From Candidatus Heimdallarchaeota archaeon (GTDB taxonomy: Archaea > Asgardarchaeota > Heimdallarchaeia > JABLTI01): DNA of 64,000 nucleotides. The notes below the pieces were generated by a model. The model was not told the DNA's origin. It searched no databases and saw nothing but the letters and a program-made list of their open reading frames with translations. Made by a program: the position numbers and the translations under genes. Location: positions 1-64,000 of the forward strand of contig JAHLVW010000099.1 in the NCBI GenBank assembly GCA_019058275.1, in the 5' to 3' direction. Of this stretch, positions 26,438 to 35,992 are shown piece by piece. Position 1 is the stretch's first letter. Each line of letters opens with the position of its first letter.

Positions 26438-27249
26438 ATTCTTCTTGAGCAACCAATTTTTCAGGTAAAATATCTTTTTTTGTTCTAAATACAATCAATA
26501 GCACTGTCGCAACAATAGCAATTCCTAATGTTCCAATTGATGGATAGAGTGGTCAGATATTAGTTTTATCAGATACAAGCTGAATATATGTGGCAATCAT
26601 GCCTGTAGTTATTCCAACAAAAATGAACAATGATCAGTAGAAGAATACATGTAACAAAGGCATTTTCTCTCCTTTTGGTGTTAGGTATAGAATATACATT
26701 AATACTGTCCAAATCCTGTTCCAACTAATGGCATTTGTTGCCAATTTTCCCATCCTCTAAAGAGTGATAGAGCTAAGAAAACCATCGATGATAATGTAAA
26801 GAAGAATACTGTTGTCCACAATGTGAATTGATTCAAAGCATTTCGTCTCATATTCTGCTTCATAAAATTAATAGCAATTGCAACCACTAGAAATTGAAAA
26901 GCACCCATTAATGGTATTGCTTGGAAATCTTCCCAATTACCTAGAATACAATATGCTAGTGTTATCATATTGATAATATTAATAATGAAAAATGCTGCAA
27001 ACCAGAAGAAGATAATCTCTGTAATCTTCCATTCTCTTTGCTTTGTAGTGAAATAAAGAATTATCATTGATAATCCCATCAAAATACATGCGAGTAGGGG
27101 TGAACCAAACCATTCTATACTGCTTAAATCTCAAAGTATACTCCCATTAGTACACCAATAATTATCATAATAATCCAATTAATAATCATTGAATAAAATA
27201 ACGGATTTTTCCTATTAGATATTATAATCCCCAATAAGTTAAGTATCAT
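26436..27249 (-). pseudogene. Broken polytopic membrane protein with internal repeats
   Basis: Start ATG at 27249. Two single-base frame changes (near 27130 and 26700) and two in-frame TGA codons (26634-26636, 26553-26555) interrupt what otherwise reads as a membrane protein of about 270 aa with about eight hydrophobic segments, ending AQEE. The repaired chain shows four similar units, each with a Trp, a Pro and a small residue before a helix: IEWFGSPLLACILMG, NWEDFQAIPLMGAFQF, ENWQQMPLVGTGFGQY and IWPLYPSIGTLGIAI. Both TGA codons stand where Trp would fit that pattern. TGA ends other genes here, so this is decay, not recoding. Family not recognised. Confidence 0.55.
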
Positions 27250-27368
27250 TAAGTGTACATTTAAGTGTTCTCAGGAGATTGAGAATTGATTCTAATTATT
27301 ATGCGAAAATAAAATCATGTGTTATCTTTGTGGTTTCTTTATCTTTGTTAAATCAACAGTTTCAATAA

Positions 27369-29270
27369 CTATGGAATTTGTTCCTTTATAATTTTCTCAA
27401 TCATTTCTTTTGCTTTCTTATCATCTTTATCTAATGACAGAAGTTTCTCAAAACACTTCTTTGCATACTCTAATTCTCTAAACGCATAAATTTTATTTCC
27501 AAAATTCCAAAGATTATCCTTAAAAATTTCATCAATTTCAATTGTCTTTAATAAGAACTCATAAGCTATATCAAAACCTTTCAACCAAAAGAGAATTCCT
27601 GATACAATATTGAAAGTCCATTTATAACACTGTTTTTTCTGCTCATTTCTTTTACATTCTTTTATTAATTCATCTGTGTTCAATTCTGATTTGGTTAATG
27701 GTATATTTCTATAGCTCATCTTCTCTTCATCTAAAACAAATGCTTCTCCATCCATGGTGAAGTAAATGTTTTCTTGATATTCTTCTAACTTTATTTTGTC
27801 TGTCAAATAAATGTATAAATAACCATTAAAAACATCTAAAGCTAAGTAATACTTCAATCCATAAGAATAGAACTCATATATTCCAAGGTATTTTTCCCAA
27901 GATTTCTTATTTGGACCTTTTTCATCATTAGGACCATCATTATAGTTCAATTTGAAAAGAGAGTCATCTGTTTTCCATTTTATTGATTTAACTTTCTGTT
28001 TCTCATCCAATATGAAGGTAAATAGATTTTTATCTTCAGTTAAAAATTCTAATTCACTTTGTGGATATAGAAGCTGTTTTTTCCCGAACAGATTGTAATT
28101 AATTAGCTTTCCATTTTCGAAGACAATATTTTGCATACTTACTCTGTGTCTGTAATATGTGCCTACAAGCTTTTTCAAACTCTTAGATTCAACATCAACG
28201 GTTTTTGGTTTAGTTTTCTCTTTAAACATTAATTCTAAAGCTTTTCTGGTAAGTTTAACTTGTTCTCCGGAGTGATGCATTGAGTTAGTAAAAACAATAG
28301 CAGCGATTTTGTGTTTTGGAATCCAAGTATGTTGGGTTAAATAGCCATATCCTCCCCCTCCATGACTATATACTTCAACATCTTCTATCGGTTTTTCCTT
28401 GTAAAGACCTAAACCAAATGTTGATTTCACTCCATCTTCTTCAAACTGTGATTTATACATTTCCTGAAAATATTCTTTTGATATAAGCTGCTTGCCCTTA
28501 ATTTTACCTTTATTCAAATGTAACATTGCAAACTTTGCTTGCTCATTAACTGAAATGTATACTCCTCCAGCTCCTAACATAGGAATTTGAACAGTAGGTG
28601 TTTCAAAATCACCAATATTACCTTTTGCGAATGAATGTTTTTGCGCTTCATTGATATCCAAAGTTGCTGTTTTAATCCTCAATGGTTGAAATAATTCTTC
28701 ATTCACAACCTCTTTAAAGGTTTTATTCATGATTTTACCTAAAACATATCCTGTTAGATCAAGACCAATATTAGCATAAGCAAATTCAGATCCAACTTTG
28801 CTTCGCAACCAGGCTTCAGCTACACTTGCTATGTGATCTTCATAAGTACAAGGAGTATTGTCATAATTATTTCCTATACCAGCTTCATGTGTAAAGCCTG
28901 CTGTGTGACTAAGCATTCTACGAAAAGTTATTTTCTCAATCTCTTGATCTCTATCGCCAAATTTAGTATTTACTACAAATTCAGGATAATACTTTCTAAT
29001 GGGATCATCAAGATTAATTAAACCCTTACTCGCTAATATCATAAAAGTAGTAGTAGTGATAGTTTTACCCATAGATTGAGTACTAAAGAGGGTATCTGCA
29101 GTAACCTTATCTTTCCTTGCATTATCAATGAATCCAAAACCCTCTGACCAAACAATATTGTCTTCATCAACTAATGCTATGGCTAATCCACAGATTTTTT
29201 CTTTTTCAATAACTTCCTTTATTTCCTTTCTCATTTTTTCGATAAGAGAATTATAGTTTATAGAACTCAA
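27369..29270 (-). CDS. Serine beta-lactamase-like hydrolase with TPR-like tail
   Basis: Protein of 633 aa. Residues 10-360 are a class C beta-lactamase/DD-peptidase fold (Pfam Beta-lactamase): S66-M-G-K69 (SxxK), Y165-A-N167 (YxN) and HGGGGYGY near residue 315 in place of the KTG motif. Then comes a beta-sandwich-like region (about 370-520), and the last 100 residues form helical pairs like TPRs (FLLKTIEIDEIFKDN, YAKKCFEKLLSLDKDDKKA). There is no signal peptide, so it acts inside the cell. Archaea lack peptidoglycan, so family members there probably cleave esters or D-amino peptides. Starts at ATG 29270 with no nearby partner. Confidence 0.8.
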   Translation of the reverse strand: MSSINYNSLIEKMRKEIKEVIEKEKICGLAIALVDEDNIVWSEGFGFIDNARKDKVTADTLFSTQSMGKTITTTTFMILASKGLINLDDPIRKYYPEFVVNTKFGDRDQEIEKITFRRMLSHTAGFTHEAGIGNNYDNTPCTYEDHIASVAEAWLRSKVGSEFAYANIGLDLTGYVLGKIMNKTFKEVVNEELFQPLRIKTATLDINEAQKHSFAKGNIGDFETPTVQIPMLGAGGVYISVNEQAKFAMLHLNKGKIKGKQLISKEYFQEMYKSQFEEDGVKSTFGLGLYKEKPIEDVEVYSHGGGGYGYLTQHTWIPKHKIAAIVFTNSMHHSGEQVKLTRKALELMFKEKTKPKTVDVESKSLKKLVGTYYRHRVSMQNIVFENGKLINYNLFGKKQLLYPQSELEFLTEDKNLFTFILDEKQKVKSIKWKTDDSLFKLNYNDGPNDEKGPNKKSWEKYLGIYEFYSYGLKYYLALDVFNGYLYIYLTDKIKLEEYQENIYFTMDGEAFVLDEEKMSYRNIPLTKSELNTDELIKECKRNEQKKQCYKWTFNIVSGILFWLKGFDIAYEFLLKTIEIDEIFKDNLWNFGNKIYAFRELEYAKKCFEKLLSLDKDDKKAKEMIEKIIKEQIP

Positions 29271-29741
29271 TTATATCACTTCAAAATACTAATTTTTAAG
29301 ATTTAATTTGATTTCTATTAGTTGTTGAAAATTTTGATTTATTTTGTATGAGAATAGGCTCATCATCTCTCAATGATGGAATTAACTAATATCTTTTCTT
29401 AGGATTCGCACGATATAGGTTTATATGAAATGAGAGATCAATACACTCTCATTCTTCTTATTAATAATATCCCATTTTATTCTGAAATAAACTAATCTCA
29501 AAAATACGAAAAAGGAATTTTGGATTAAATATTAATAATTAGATCATTTTAATTATCTTTTTAGAAGTATTGAAATATGAAGAAATTGTAAAATCTCTCG
29601 GATTAACTAAAGTTGCTACCCGGGTGGTTTATGAAAAATCACTTTTAATTTAATCCCTTAATACTTCTAATAGTCAGAAGAGATATGATTTAGAATATAT
29701 TCAAAAAAAGAAAAAAGAAATTCACTAATGAATCTCTTTTT
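29271..29741. other. Gene-free region with a short regulator remnant
   Basis: 471 nt without a full gene. The plus frame 29552-29650 reads LKYEEIVKSLGLTKVATRVV, like the start of a TrmB-type regulator, then stops. An 11-bp inverted repeat, TTAGAAGTATT (29561-29571) and AATACTTCTAA (29660-29670), brackets that remnant. The rest is AT-rich with nothing recognisable. Confidence 0.35.
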
Positions 29742-30776
29742 CTATTTGTATGAACACTTTTTCCTTTTAATAAGAACAATGCTTACGAAAATTGGGAAAG
29801 AAATAATGGTAATAATGATTCCTAATGAAAGTTTATTAATATCTCCAACTACAATAGTTGTAATATTAGTGTAAAGATATTCGTTCCAAAATAGATCAGT
29901 AATTTCAAGGTCAACAGAATATAAGCCATCATCTGGTTCAGTGAAAAGCACAGAATAGTTATTGTCCATTTCTGGATCTTGCAAAGCTAAAGCAATTGGG
30001 GGAGGAAGTGTATCATCATCAGAAGAGATAAGATTTAGTATTGCTTTTACATCTCTTAGTTTAGATTCATCGGTAATGTTGACTGTTAACAATCTCGAGA
30101 GATTTTCAAAAGCTTGCACTTCAATTATCCCTATTTCTGGTTCAGTATCTTCATAGCAGCCAATAGCTTGTGTCATAGCAATATACATCTCTCTTAGATA
30201 AAACTGTGTAGAAGAACAAGTAACAATATTTCCACTTATAATTGGAGAAACATTTGAAAAGAAAGTTGCACCTGCTGCTGCATATTCGGATGCATAATCT
30301 GAATGACCGGTAACATTTTTACCATTTATAACATTTGCAGCAGCTAGAACTCTAACTGCTCTGCACCAAGCACTGATAATAACGCCAGTATCAGAAGCTG
30401 TTTTGATTTTATTCAAAATATTATTTTGGTTAGCCATTAGATTTTCATGAGAACTACCAGGTAAAATATTTATGCAATCATAGGCTGAAGTAGATATCTC
30501 CGAGAAAAGATAATCAACTTCAAATTCAGCACTATTGTATTCACAACCAGTTAATGTTTCGACTGGACCTGCTGTATCCACAGTCCAACCAAATTCATCA
30601 AATTGGTTTAGCATAGGTAGATAATTAGCTCCAAAATTATTATCCATTAGAACGAGTATAGTTACATCATTTGTACTGATTTTTGTTGTTGTTCCTTGAG
30701 ATATATCTTTGATTGTATTTGGGAAAACTATCAATATAATTAATAAGATTATTGAAAAAAAAGTTCGTATCTTCAT
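29742..30776 (-). CDS. Secreted, membrane-anchored DJ-1/PfpI-like protein
   Basis: Protein of 344 aa. A signal peptide (residues 4-22) is followed by a DJ-1/PfpI domain (about 37-210), with ILVLMDNNFGANYL at the start and the nucleophile-elbow cysteine C138 in GVIISAWCRAV. An extracellular beta domain and a C-terminal membrane helix (about 318-336) with a basic end (KRKKCSYK) complete it. DJ-1/PfpI members are cysteine hydrolases, glyoxalases or chaperones, mostly cytosolic; an extracytoplasmic anchored form is unusual. It lies at the left edge of the repeat/cassette-like region, its promoter side facing repeat copy A. Confidence 0.7.
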   Translation of the reverse strand: MKIRTFFSIILLIILIVFPNTIKDISQGTTTKISTNDVTILVLMDNNFGANYLPMLNQFDEFGWTVDTAGPVETLTGCEYNSAEFEVDYLFSEISTSAYDCINILPGSSHENLMANQNNILNKIKTASDTGVIISAWCRAVRVLAAANVINGKNVTGHSDYASEYAAAGATFFSNVSPIISGNIVTCSSTQFYLREMYIAMTQAIGCYEDTEPEIGIIEVQAFENLSRLLTVNITDESKLRDVKAILNLISSDDDTLPPPIALALQDPEMDNNYSVLFTEPDDGLYSVDLEITDLFWNEYLYTNITTIVVGDINKLSLGIIITIISFPIFVSIVLIKRKKCSYK

Positions 30777-31222
30777 ATCAACCGCCTTTTTTTAGGTATA
30801 TAAACTAATGAAGTTTATATTTAAATTTCTTCTCATACAGATGAGAATTGTTTCTTAATGTGGAAATACTTCATTTTCGAAAACATTTCAGACTATTAGT
30901 GCATCAACTTAGAGACTAAAATATAGTATCAGGAAGGATTTACAAACAAAACTAGTTCCAACTGAAGGAACTAAAACCGGATGGAGGTAAACAAACTCCC
31001 ATCGTTGTAGAAGAAGGTTTTAAGTGGGGGGAGAATACTAGAAATTTTCTTTTCTGAAATGTAGGCATTTAGTAATTTATTTTTTATTGTAAATCATAGT
31101 AAAAATTGTTCGGAACAGTTTCTAAACTATCATTAGAGATGTTTTAAAGAAAATAATGAGTATATATTATTCAAGAATTAAATAAAAAGAAGGCAAATTT
31201 AAAAAAAACATGAGGAAAAGAA
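30777..31222. other. Gene-free region holding repeat copy A
   Basis: 446 nt. Besides repeat A (30972-31023) it has a 7-bp hairpin just before it (TAGTTCC/GGAACTA, about 30954-30973), then AT-rich DNA that probably holds the promoter of the LVIVD gene. No coding sequence seen. Confidence 0.5.
30972..31023 (+). repeat. Cassette-boundary-like repeat, copy A
   Basis: Most diverged copy. The outer stem is perfect (TAAAACC with GGTTTTA). The inner arms GATGGAGGT and ACTCCCATC differ from the other copies at two positions where both sides of the pair changed (C-G to T-A). Loop AAACAA. The 3' purine-rich linker is only partly conserved. Confidence 0.65.
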
Positions 31223-32479
31223 ATGAGAGGTAAAAACTCGATCACTGTTTTGATGATAATATTATTTCTTTCGATAAATAGCTTACTAGTAGCTGGTTAT
31301 GATAATAATAGAAGTGAAAGTGCTAAACCAAATAATATAATGGTAACTTACGCTTCTATATTTAGTGTAAAAGATGATTATCTAATGATTTCAGATGATG
31401 TTATGATGGGTGGATCTCAACCAAGAGATTTTTGGATTTTAGATTATAGCAATCCAAACAAAACAGAAATCATCGGAGGATATCTCCTAAATTCTAGTGG
31501 ATATTTACTATCAATGAGCACTTTTGGTGATTTGTTATTCTTATTGTGCAAGTATGATGACCCCTATTATGCAACAGGTTTTGAAATTGTTAATATAAGT
31601 TCAATAGACTCTCCAGAATATTTAGGACATTACGTAGCAAACGACTCATATGGATGGTGGCATGATCCTAGATATAATAGTCTAGAATTACTTCGATTCA
31701 AAGATAATTACGTTTTTATGTATACATCGTTAGTAACTTCAGAAACTCAACAAATCAGAATTATTGATTGTCAAAATATGACTAATATAACAGAAGTTAA
31801 TACAATTGCATCCACAAATAGGATTTTAGATTTTGATATTAAAGATGATATTATGTATATCAACCAAGTAGAAAGCAAAATGGAGATGATTAATATAAGT
31901 GACATAACAAATCCAACCAAAATTTCTTCTTGGAATTCAACTGGTACCATAAGTATGGATATTTATGAAGATAGACTCTATTTATTCAACTTTGACGAAC
32001 GAAAATTAGATATTTATAGCTTAGAAAATGCTACAAATCCAGAATATATCACTACAATAGAAAAGGATGAAAATACCCAATTCTTTGTAACAAATCTAGT
32101 ATTCACAGATGAATATTGTTTTGTAATAAGTGAAGATATGGTAGATATTTTAGATATCTCAGATTTAACAATTTTAAATAGCTATAAAGTAGAAGATTAT
32201 ATTTTAGAAGATGAATATGGGGGCTTTTTCTACGGACAAGTAGGAAATGAAAAATTGTTTGTTGCTAGAGAGTCTAACAAATGGGGTTTAACCTTATTTG
32301 TAATAGGTTTTTCAGATATTAATAATTTAGAAACTTGGATACCATATTGGACACCAACATCTCCAATAGCAATAACTCCAATGATTTATGGAATAATCAT
32401 TAGCACTTGTTTGTTGACAAGTATGTTCATTAAGAAAATAGCTCAAAGAAAGGGAAAAACAAAGGAGAGGAAAGAATAA
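31223..32479 (+). CDS. LVIVD-repeat surface protein with C-terminal anchor
   Basis: Protein of 418 aa. A signal peptide (residues 7-25) is followed by a beta-propeller-like region built of LVIVD-type units: FWILDYSNPNKTEIIGGYLL, FEIVNISSIDSPEYLGHYV, MEMINISDITNPTKISSW, LDIYSLENATNPEYITTI and VDILDISDLTILNSYKV. A membrane helix (about 385-405) and a basic tail (KKIAQRKGKTKERK) anchor it with the propeller outside. The repeats resemble those of the partial gene at the left edge. It is the only gene between repeat copies A and B, which begins 51 nt after its stop. Confidence 0.75.
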   Translation: MRGKNSITVLMIILFLSINSLLVAGYDNNRSESAKPNNIMVTYASIFSVKDDYLMISDDVMMGGSQPRDFWILDYSNPNKTEIIGGYLLNSSGYLLSMSTFGDLLFLLCKYDDPYYATGFEIVNISSIDSPEYLGHYVANDSYGWWHDPRYNSLELLRFKDNYVFMYTSLVTSETQQIRIIDCQNMTNITEVNTIASTNRILDFDIKDDIMYINQVESKMEMINISDITNPTKISSWNSTGTISMDIYEDRLYLFNFDERKLDIYSLENATNPEYITTIEKDENTQFFVTNLVFTDEYCFVISEDMVDILDISDLTILNSYKVEDYILEDEYGGFFYGQVGNEKLFVARESNKWGLTLFVIGFSDINNLETWIPYWTPTSPIAITPMIYGIIISTCLLTSMFIKKIAQRKGKTKERKE

Positions 32480-32530
32480 CCACACAATGAATATATCAAA
32501 AAATACTTAGCTCAAAACCAATAACACAGA

Positions 32531-32583
32531 ATTAAACTGGTCGGAGGTAAACCAGTCCACGTCGTGGGAAAAGGAAGTTAAAA
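32531..32583 (+). repeat. Cassette-boundary-like repeat, copy B
   Basis: The inner arms are weaker here, but ACTGG/CCAGT and the palindrome CCACGTCGTGG give an alternative fold. The 25 nt running into the core (32513-32537) match copy E at 23 positions, so B and E form one subfamily. It lies between the convergent stops of the LVIVD and RING-like genes. Confidence 0.75.
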
Positions 32584-32639
32584 TGTACAGATTTAAAATT
32601 CAGATAATTAAAAAAATAAAAGAAATATTCTTACTAGAT

Positions 32640-33146
32640 TCATTTAATATCTGAAGCTGATATAATAGCTTGAGTTGGAATATTTCGTAAGCAATGAGGA
32701 CAAAAACCTTTAGTTTTAATCCACTCAAAAAGATGTGTGAAATGTCCAATTGATTCACAAAGACTACATTTTCCAACATCATCTCCAAATGAGATAGGTA
32801 ACTTACAAACTATACATCTAAGTTTTCTTTTTCCACAATCTGAACAAAATTCACTATGCATATCGAGAGGATAACCACACCAAAAACAAGTTTGATGTTT
32901 TGATTCAGTATAATCTATATTTACAAGTTGGGAAGATGAATGAGTAATTAGTGAATCTTTAGTTTTTCTTTTCTTTACAAATAATAGAACAAAAACACCA
33001 ACTATAGTAAATAATCCAACAATAGCAATTATTGGCCAGGTGGATACATTTGGATTTCCTCTATTATAAAAGAAAGCAAAAATACCACCTAAAAGTGTTA
33101 GAATCAATCCACCAACAGTTACTGTTATTGCTTTATGATTAACCAT
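32640..33146 (-). CDS. Membrane protein with zinc ribbon and RING/PHD-like module
   Basis: Protein of 168 aa. Two membrane helices (about residues 8-28 and 36-55) are followed by a zinc ribbon (CFWCGYPLDMHSEFCSDCG) and a second zinc module with C-x2-C, C-x2-C, H-x2-H, C-x2-C spacing (CIVCKLPISFG, CSLCESIGHFTHLFEWIKTKG, CPHC). The same double module ends the 1005-aa protein at 49096-52113, with strings such as VCKLPISFG shared. The ligand order is close to RING/PHD fingers, which in Asgard archaea and eukaryotes include ubiquitin ligases; activity is not shown. It is the only gene between repeats B and C. Confidence 0.7.
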   Translation of the reverse strand: MVNHKAITVTVGGLILTLLGGIFAFFYNRGNPNVSTWPIIAIVGLFTIVGVFVLLFVKKRKTKDSLITHSSSQLVNIDYTESKHQTCFWCGYPLDMHSEFCSDCGKRKLRCIVCKLPISFGDDVGKCSLCESIGHFTHLFEWIKTKGFCPHCLRNIPTQAIISASDIK

Positions 33147-33260
33147 TATTTTCCTTCCTACTTTAATTCAAGCTAATATTCAGTTGATCAATAAAATAAA
33201 TTTAAACATAACTCTGGAAAATTGAATTATAAACTATGAACTCATAATCTATAAGAGAAA

Positions 33261-33310
33261 TCAAAACCAGACGAAGGTAAACAAACCTCCATCGCGGGAA
33301 AAACAAGAGT
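33261..33310 (+). repeat. Cassette-boundary-like repeat, copy C
   Basis: Core arms GACGAAGGT and ACCTCCATC, loop AAACAA; an A-T pair replaces a G-C pair of other copies. The 3' outer-stem strand (GTTT) is lost in this copy. The GCGGGAAAA linker is kept. Confidence 0.7.
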
Positions 33311-33911
33311 AATAATCAAACAGATTGATTTAAATTTTATACTAAATATGATATTATGAAGTTAAATTAATTTTATAATAATATTCCAATTAAATTCAAA
33401 ATTAATCTGAAAACGAATAATATCAAATGGTGGTTTCTTATGAGTCATCTAGGAACCTTTCTTTTATATATTAAATACTCATCTTTGAATTCAGATATTA
33501 ACATAAATTTCTCCTTAATGAAAATCAAAACAAAACTCTAACTAGTTATTTCACTAGTAACACAAATGAGGACTACAATGAAAATGGCTCAAATAATATA
33601 GAATAATTAAATTTAGATATAAATCCAAAGATTTCTTTACAAGAAATTTTAATTGAATAATCTTACAGATTGTTTAGCAAGCAATTCGCTTGTTTTTCCA
33701 CTAATTCTTAATTATCTTACAATTCCTTAATTTTCATTGAAATTAAATGATAAAAAAATTAGAAGAATTATAGACTGAATTAAGGAAGATTACCTTAGGA
33801 TATTAATTAGTTGAAATCATTGCTTATTTTTGTTTTAAAAGCATTCAACAATGCTCTGGAATATTAAGATTGAAGATATAATTAATAAAAAAAAAAGAGA
33901 ATTATGAAAAA
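33311..33911. other. AT-rich region without a recognisable gene
   Basis: About 600 nt of very AT-rich sequence between repeat C and the solute-binding gene. Only short frames occur (up to about 35 codons), none with a recognisable product. It probably contains the promoter of the downstream gene. Confidence 0.5.
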
Positions 33912-35717
33912 TTGGGGAAATTAAAGTTGAAGAAAAAAATAATTATTTTTATTGTACTTTGTTTAGGTTTGTTATTGCCAATCTTAAATTGTAAGGCAAA
34001 TTGTGGAGAAGAAAATATTGGCACTTTTTTTAAGATTAATTTATTAGCACCAGACACTTGTCAACGTCAAAATCTATGGATAGCATTGATGATTGAACAA
34101 TTTCCTAAAATAGGTATTGGTATTGAAACATATGATCATACTTCTTGGACAGAAATCCTACAACGAACTTCTAATTATTCAGGACCTTATCCAATACCAA
34201 GTTATGAATTTGGAGGATATGATATTTTAGCAACTGAGGTTTCGAGAGATATTGATTGGAATCCAGAAGATTTATTCCATAGCTCTTATGTTGTACCAAA
34301 TGGGAATAATATTTATCAATACATAAATCAGGAAATGGATTTGTGTATTAACAATTATACTATTTCTTATTTATTAGAAAATAGAATTGAATGGATTAAT
34401 AAAATACAAGATATCCTCTATGAGGATAATCCACAACTTACTATCTTTTATTGTAATGCGTTGTATTCATTTGATACGGATTTTAATCAAGCTTCAAGGA
34501 ATGGTCTATTATGGTCAACAAGTAATCAACCAATGGAAAATTGGTCATGTGGAACACAAACGGAATTCAAATATGCTACATCATATATATTTAATAAATT
34601 TCATTTGCTCACTTATGAATCAAAATATGAAGCGCAATGGTTGCATCAAATATATAATGGAATGCTCGAACGAAATCCGTTGTCTCCTTATAACAATCTA
34701 TATGATTTTCGACTAGCTGATGAAATTTATACCAATGATGGTTTGACTTATTATGTAAGAATAAAAAATCAAGCTAAATGGGCTGATGGAACACCAATAA
34801 CATCTTATGATGTGAATTATACTTACAGCTTATTACTCAATTCCGATGCTGTTGGAATAACAACCGCAAAATATTGGGAACAATTTCTTGATATTGAATC
34901 AATTGTAATTATTGATGAAAATGAATATTTTATTACTTTTAAAAAGCCATATGTATTTCAAGAGAGAAATTTAATTGATATAATACCCAAACATATTTGG
35001 GAAGAAGTTCCAGCAGAACAACAGGAAGAAAAAGCGTTATCTTGGGCCTTAAATGATACTTTAGATTCGCAAAAGATTTTTGGTGCAGGACCATATTATC
35101 TCGTAGATTATGATGAAAATAATTATATTATACATTTAAAGAGAAACGACTATTTTTCTGAGTGGAGCGGTATAATTCCAAATTTCGAGGAGATCTATTT
35201 CATTTTTTATATCGACCAAGAAAGTGCTCTAACTGACCTATCAGCTGGAATAGTAGATATGATAGATGCACAATTCAACCATCACTCAAAACCTAGTATA
35301 CCTGGAATGAAAAATCAATTTGTAGATTCAAATGAATATCATGAATTTGCCATTAATAATTTACATCCAATCTTAGGAACAGGAGATTTGTGCCCAATAG
35401 CTGAAAAAGAATCAGCAAAACATGTACGGGAAGCTATTAGCCACATCATCCCAAGAGAAATTATTATTGAAGAATGTTTAGAAGGATTTGGTGTTCCAGG
35501 AGTGACTGCTTGCCCAAAAGGATCAATTGGTTACAATACTACTTACGAACCTAAAGAATATAGTATAGAAAAAGCATTAGAGCATATGTATTTAGCTGGA
35601 TATCCAAGGTGTTCAACAAAAATTACTGGAAGTAGAAATTCATGGATACTATTTATTCCTATAGTTATAATTATACTAAAGGTAAAGAATCAATTTAAAA
35701 TGAAAAAATATTTGTAA
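33912..35717 (+). CDS. Family 5 solute-binding protein, apparently circularly permuted
   Basis: Protein of 601 aa with an N-terminal signal segment (KKIIIFIVLCLGLLLPIL). Residues about 35-185 match the usual last part of dipeptide/oligopeptide-binding proteins (FKINLLAPDTCQRQNLW, GIGIETYDHTSWTEIL, EFGGYDILATEVSRD). Residues about 215-450 match the usual beginning (HQIYNGMLERNPLSPYNNL, VRIKNQAKWADGTPITSYDV). Residues 470-560 match the middle (HVREAISHIIPREIIIEECL, YSIEKALEHMYLAGY). The chain then ends in a membrane helix. The order is thus permuted, as if one unit of a tandem duplication survived across the boundary. No ABC permease genes are adjacent. It is the only gene between repeats C and D. 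Confidence 0.78.
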   Translation: MGKLKLKKKIIIFIVLCLGLLLPILNCKANCGEENIGTFFKINLLAPDTCQRQNLWIALMIEQFPKIGIGIETYDHTSWTEILQRTSNYSGPYPIPSYEFGGYDILATEVSRDIDWNPEDLFHSSYVVPNGNNIYQYINQEMDLCINNYTISYLLENRIEWINKIQDILYEDNPQLTIFYCNALYSFDTDFNQASRNGLLWSTSNQPMENWSCGTQTEFKYATSYIFNKFHLLTYESKYEAQWLHQIYNGMLERNPLSPYNNLYDFRLADEIYTNDGLTYYVRIKNQAKWADGTPITSYDVNYTYSLLLNSDAVGITTAKYWEQFLDIESIVIIDENEYFITFKKPYVFQERNLIDIIPKHIWEEVPAEQQEEKALSWALNDTLDSQKIFGAGPYYLVDYDENNYIIHLKRNDYFSEWSGIIPNFEEIYFIFYIDQESALTDLSAGIVDMIDAQFNHHSKPSIPGMKNQFVDSNEYHEFAINNLHPILGTGDLCPIAEKESAKHVREAISHIIPREIIIEECLEGFGVPGVTACPKGSIGYNTTYEPKEYSIEKALEHMYLAGYPRCSTKITGSRNSWILFIPIVIIILKVKNQFKMKKYL

Positions 35718-35938
35718 AAGTATCTCCAGAATTTCTATGCTTGCACAGAGGGTGGGAAGAAATTGTTCTGGAAAGCAACTGTTCAGGGATTGTCGAGGAG
35801 AGGATATTCAAGAAACTGACGTGAAAAAAAGATAAGCGGATTCAAATAAGAGAATTTTCTTGAACTAAATGATTGTGAGTCTGCGAAGAAAAGGAAAGGA
35901 ACACTGAGAAACAAAAACTCAAAATCTTCTCAACCAAA
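35718..35938. other. Spacer before repeat D
   Basis: About 220 nt with a purine-rich, less AT-biased stretch (35740-35830) and no coding sequence seen. The 30 nt before repeat D resemble the flank of copy F (ACAAAA-CTCAAAA, then CAAATCAAAACC). Confidence 0.4.
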
Positions 35939-35992
35939 TCAAAACCGGACAGAGGCAAACAAGCCCCCGTCGCGTGAAAAGGGAGTTTAAAA
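35939..35992 (+). repeat. Cassette-boundary-like repeat, copy D
   Basis: Arms GACAGAGGC and GCCCCCGTC, loop AAACAA, outer strands AAAAC and GTTTT. The 5' flank from 35908 aligns with that of copy F from 38075, defining a second subfamily. Confidence 0.78.

Noticed and set aside
26436..27249. TGA decoded as tryptophan
   Set aside because: TGA is the normal stop of several genes (for example 13574, 22893, 62133), and TGG is used freely for Trp elsewhere.
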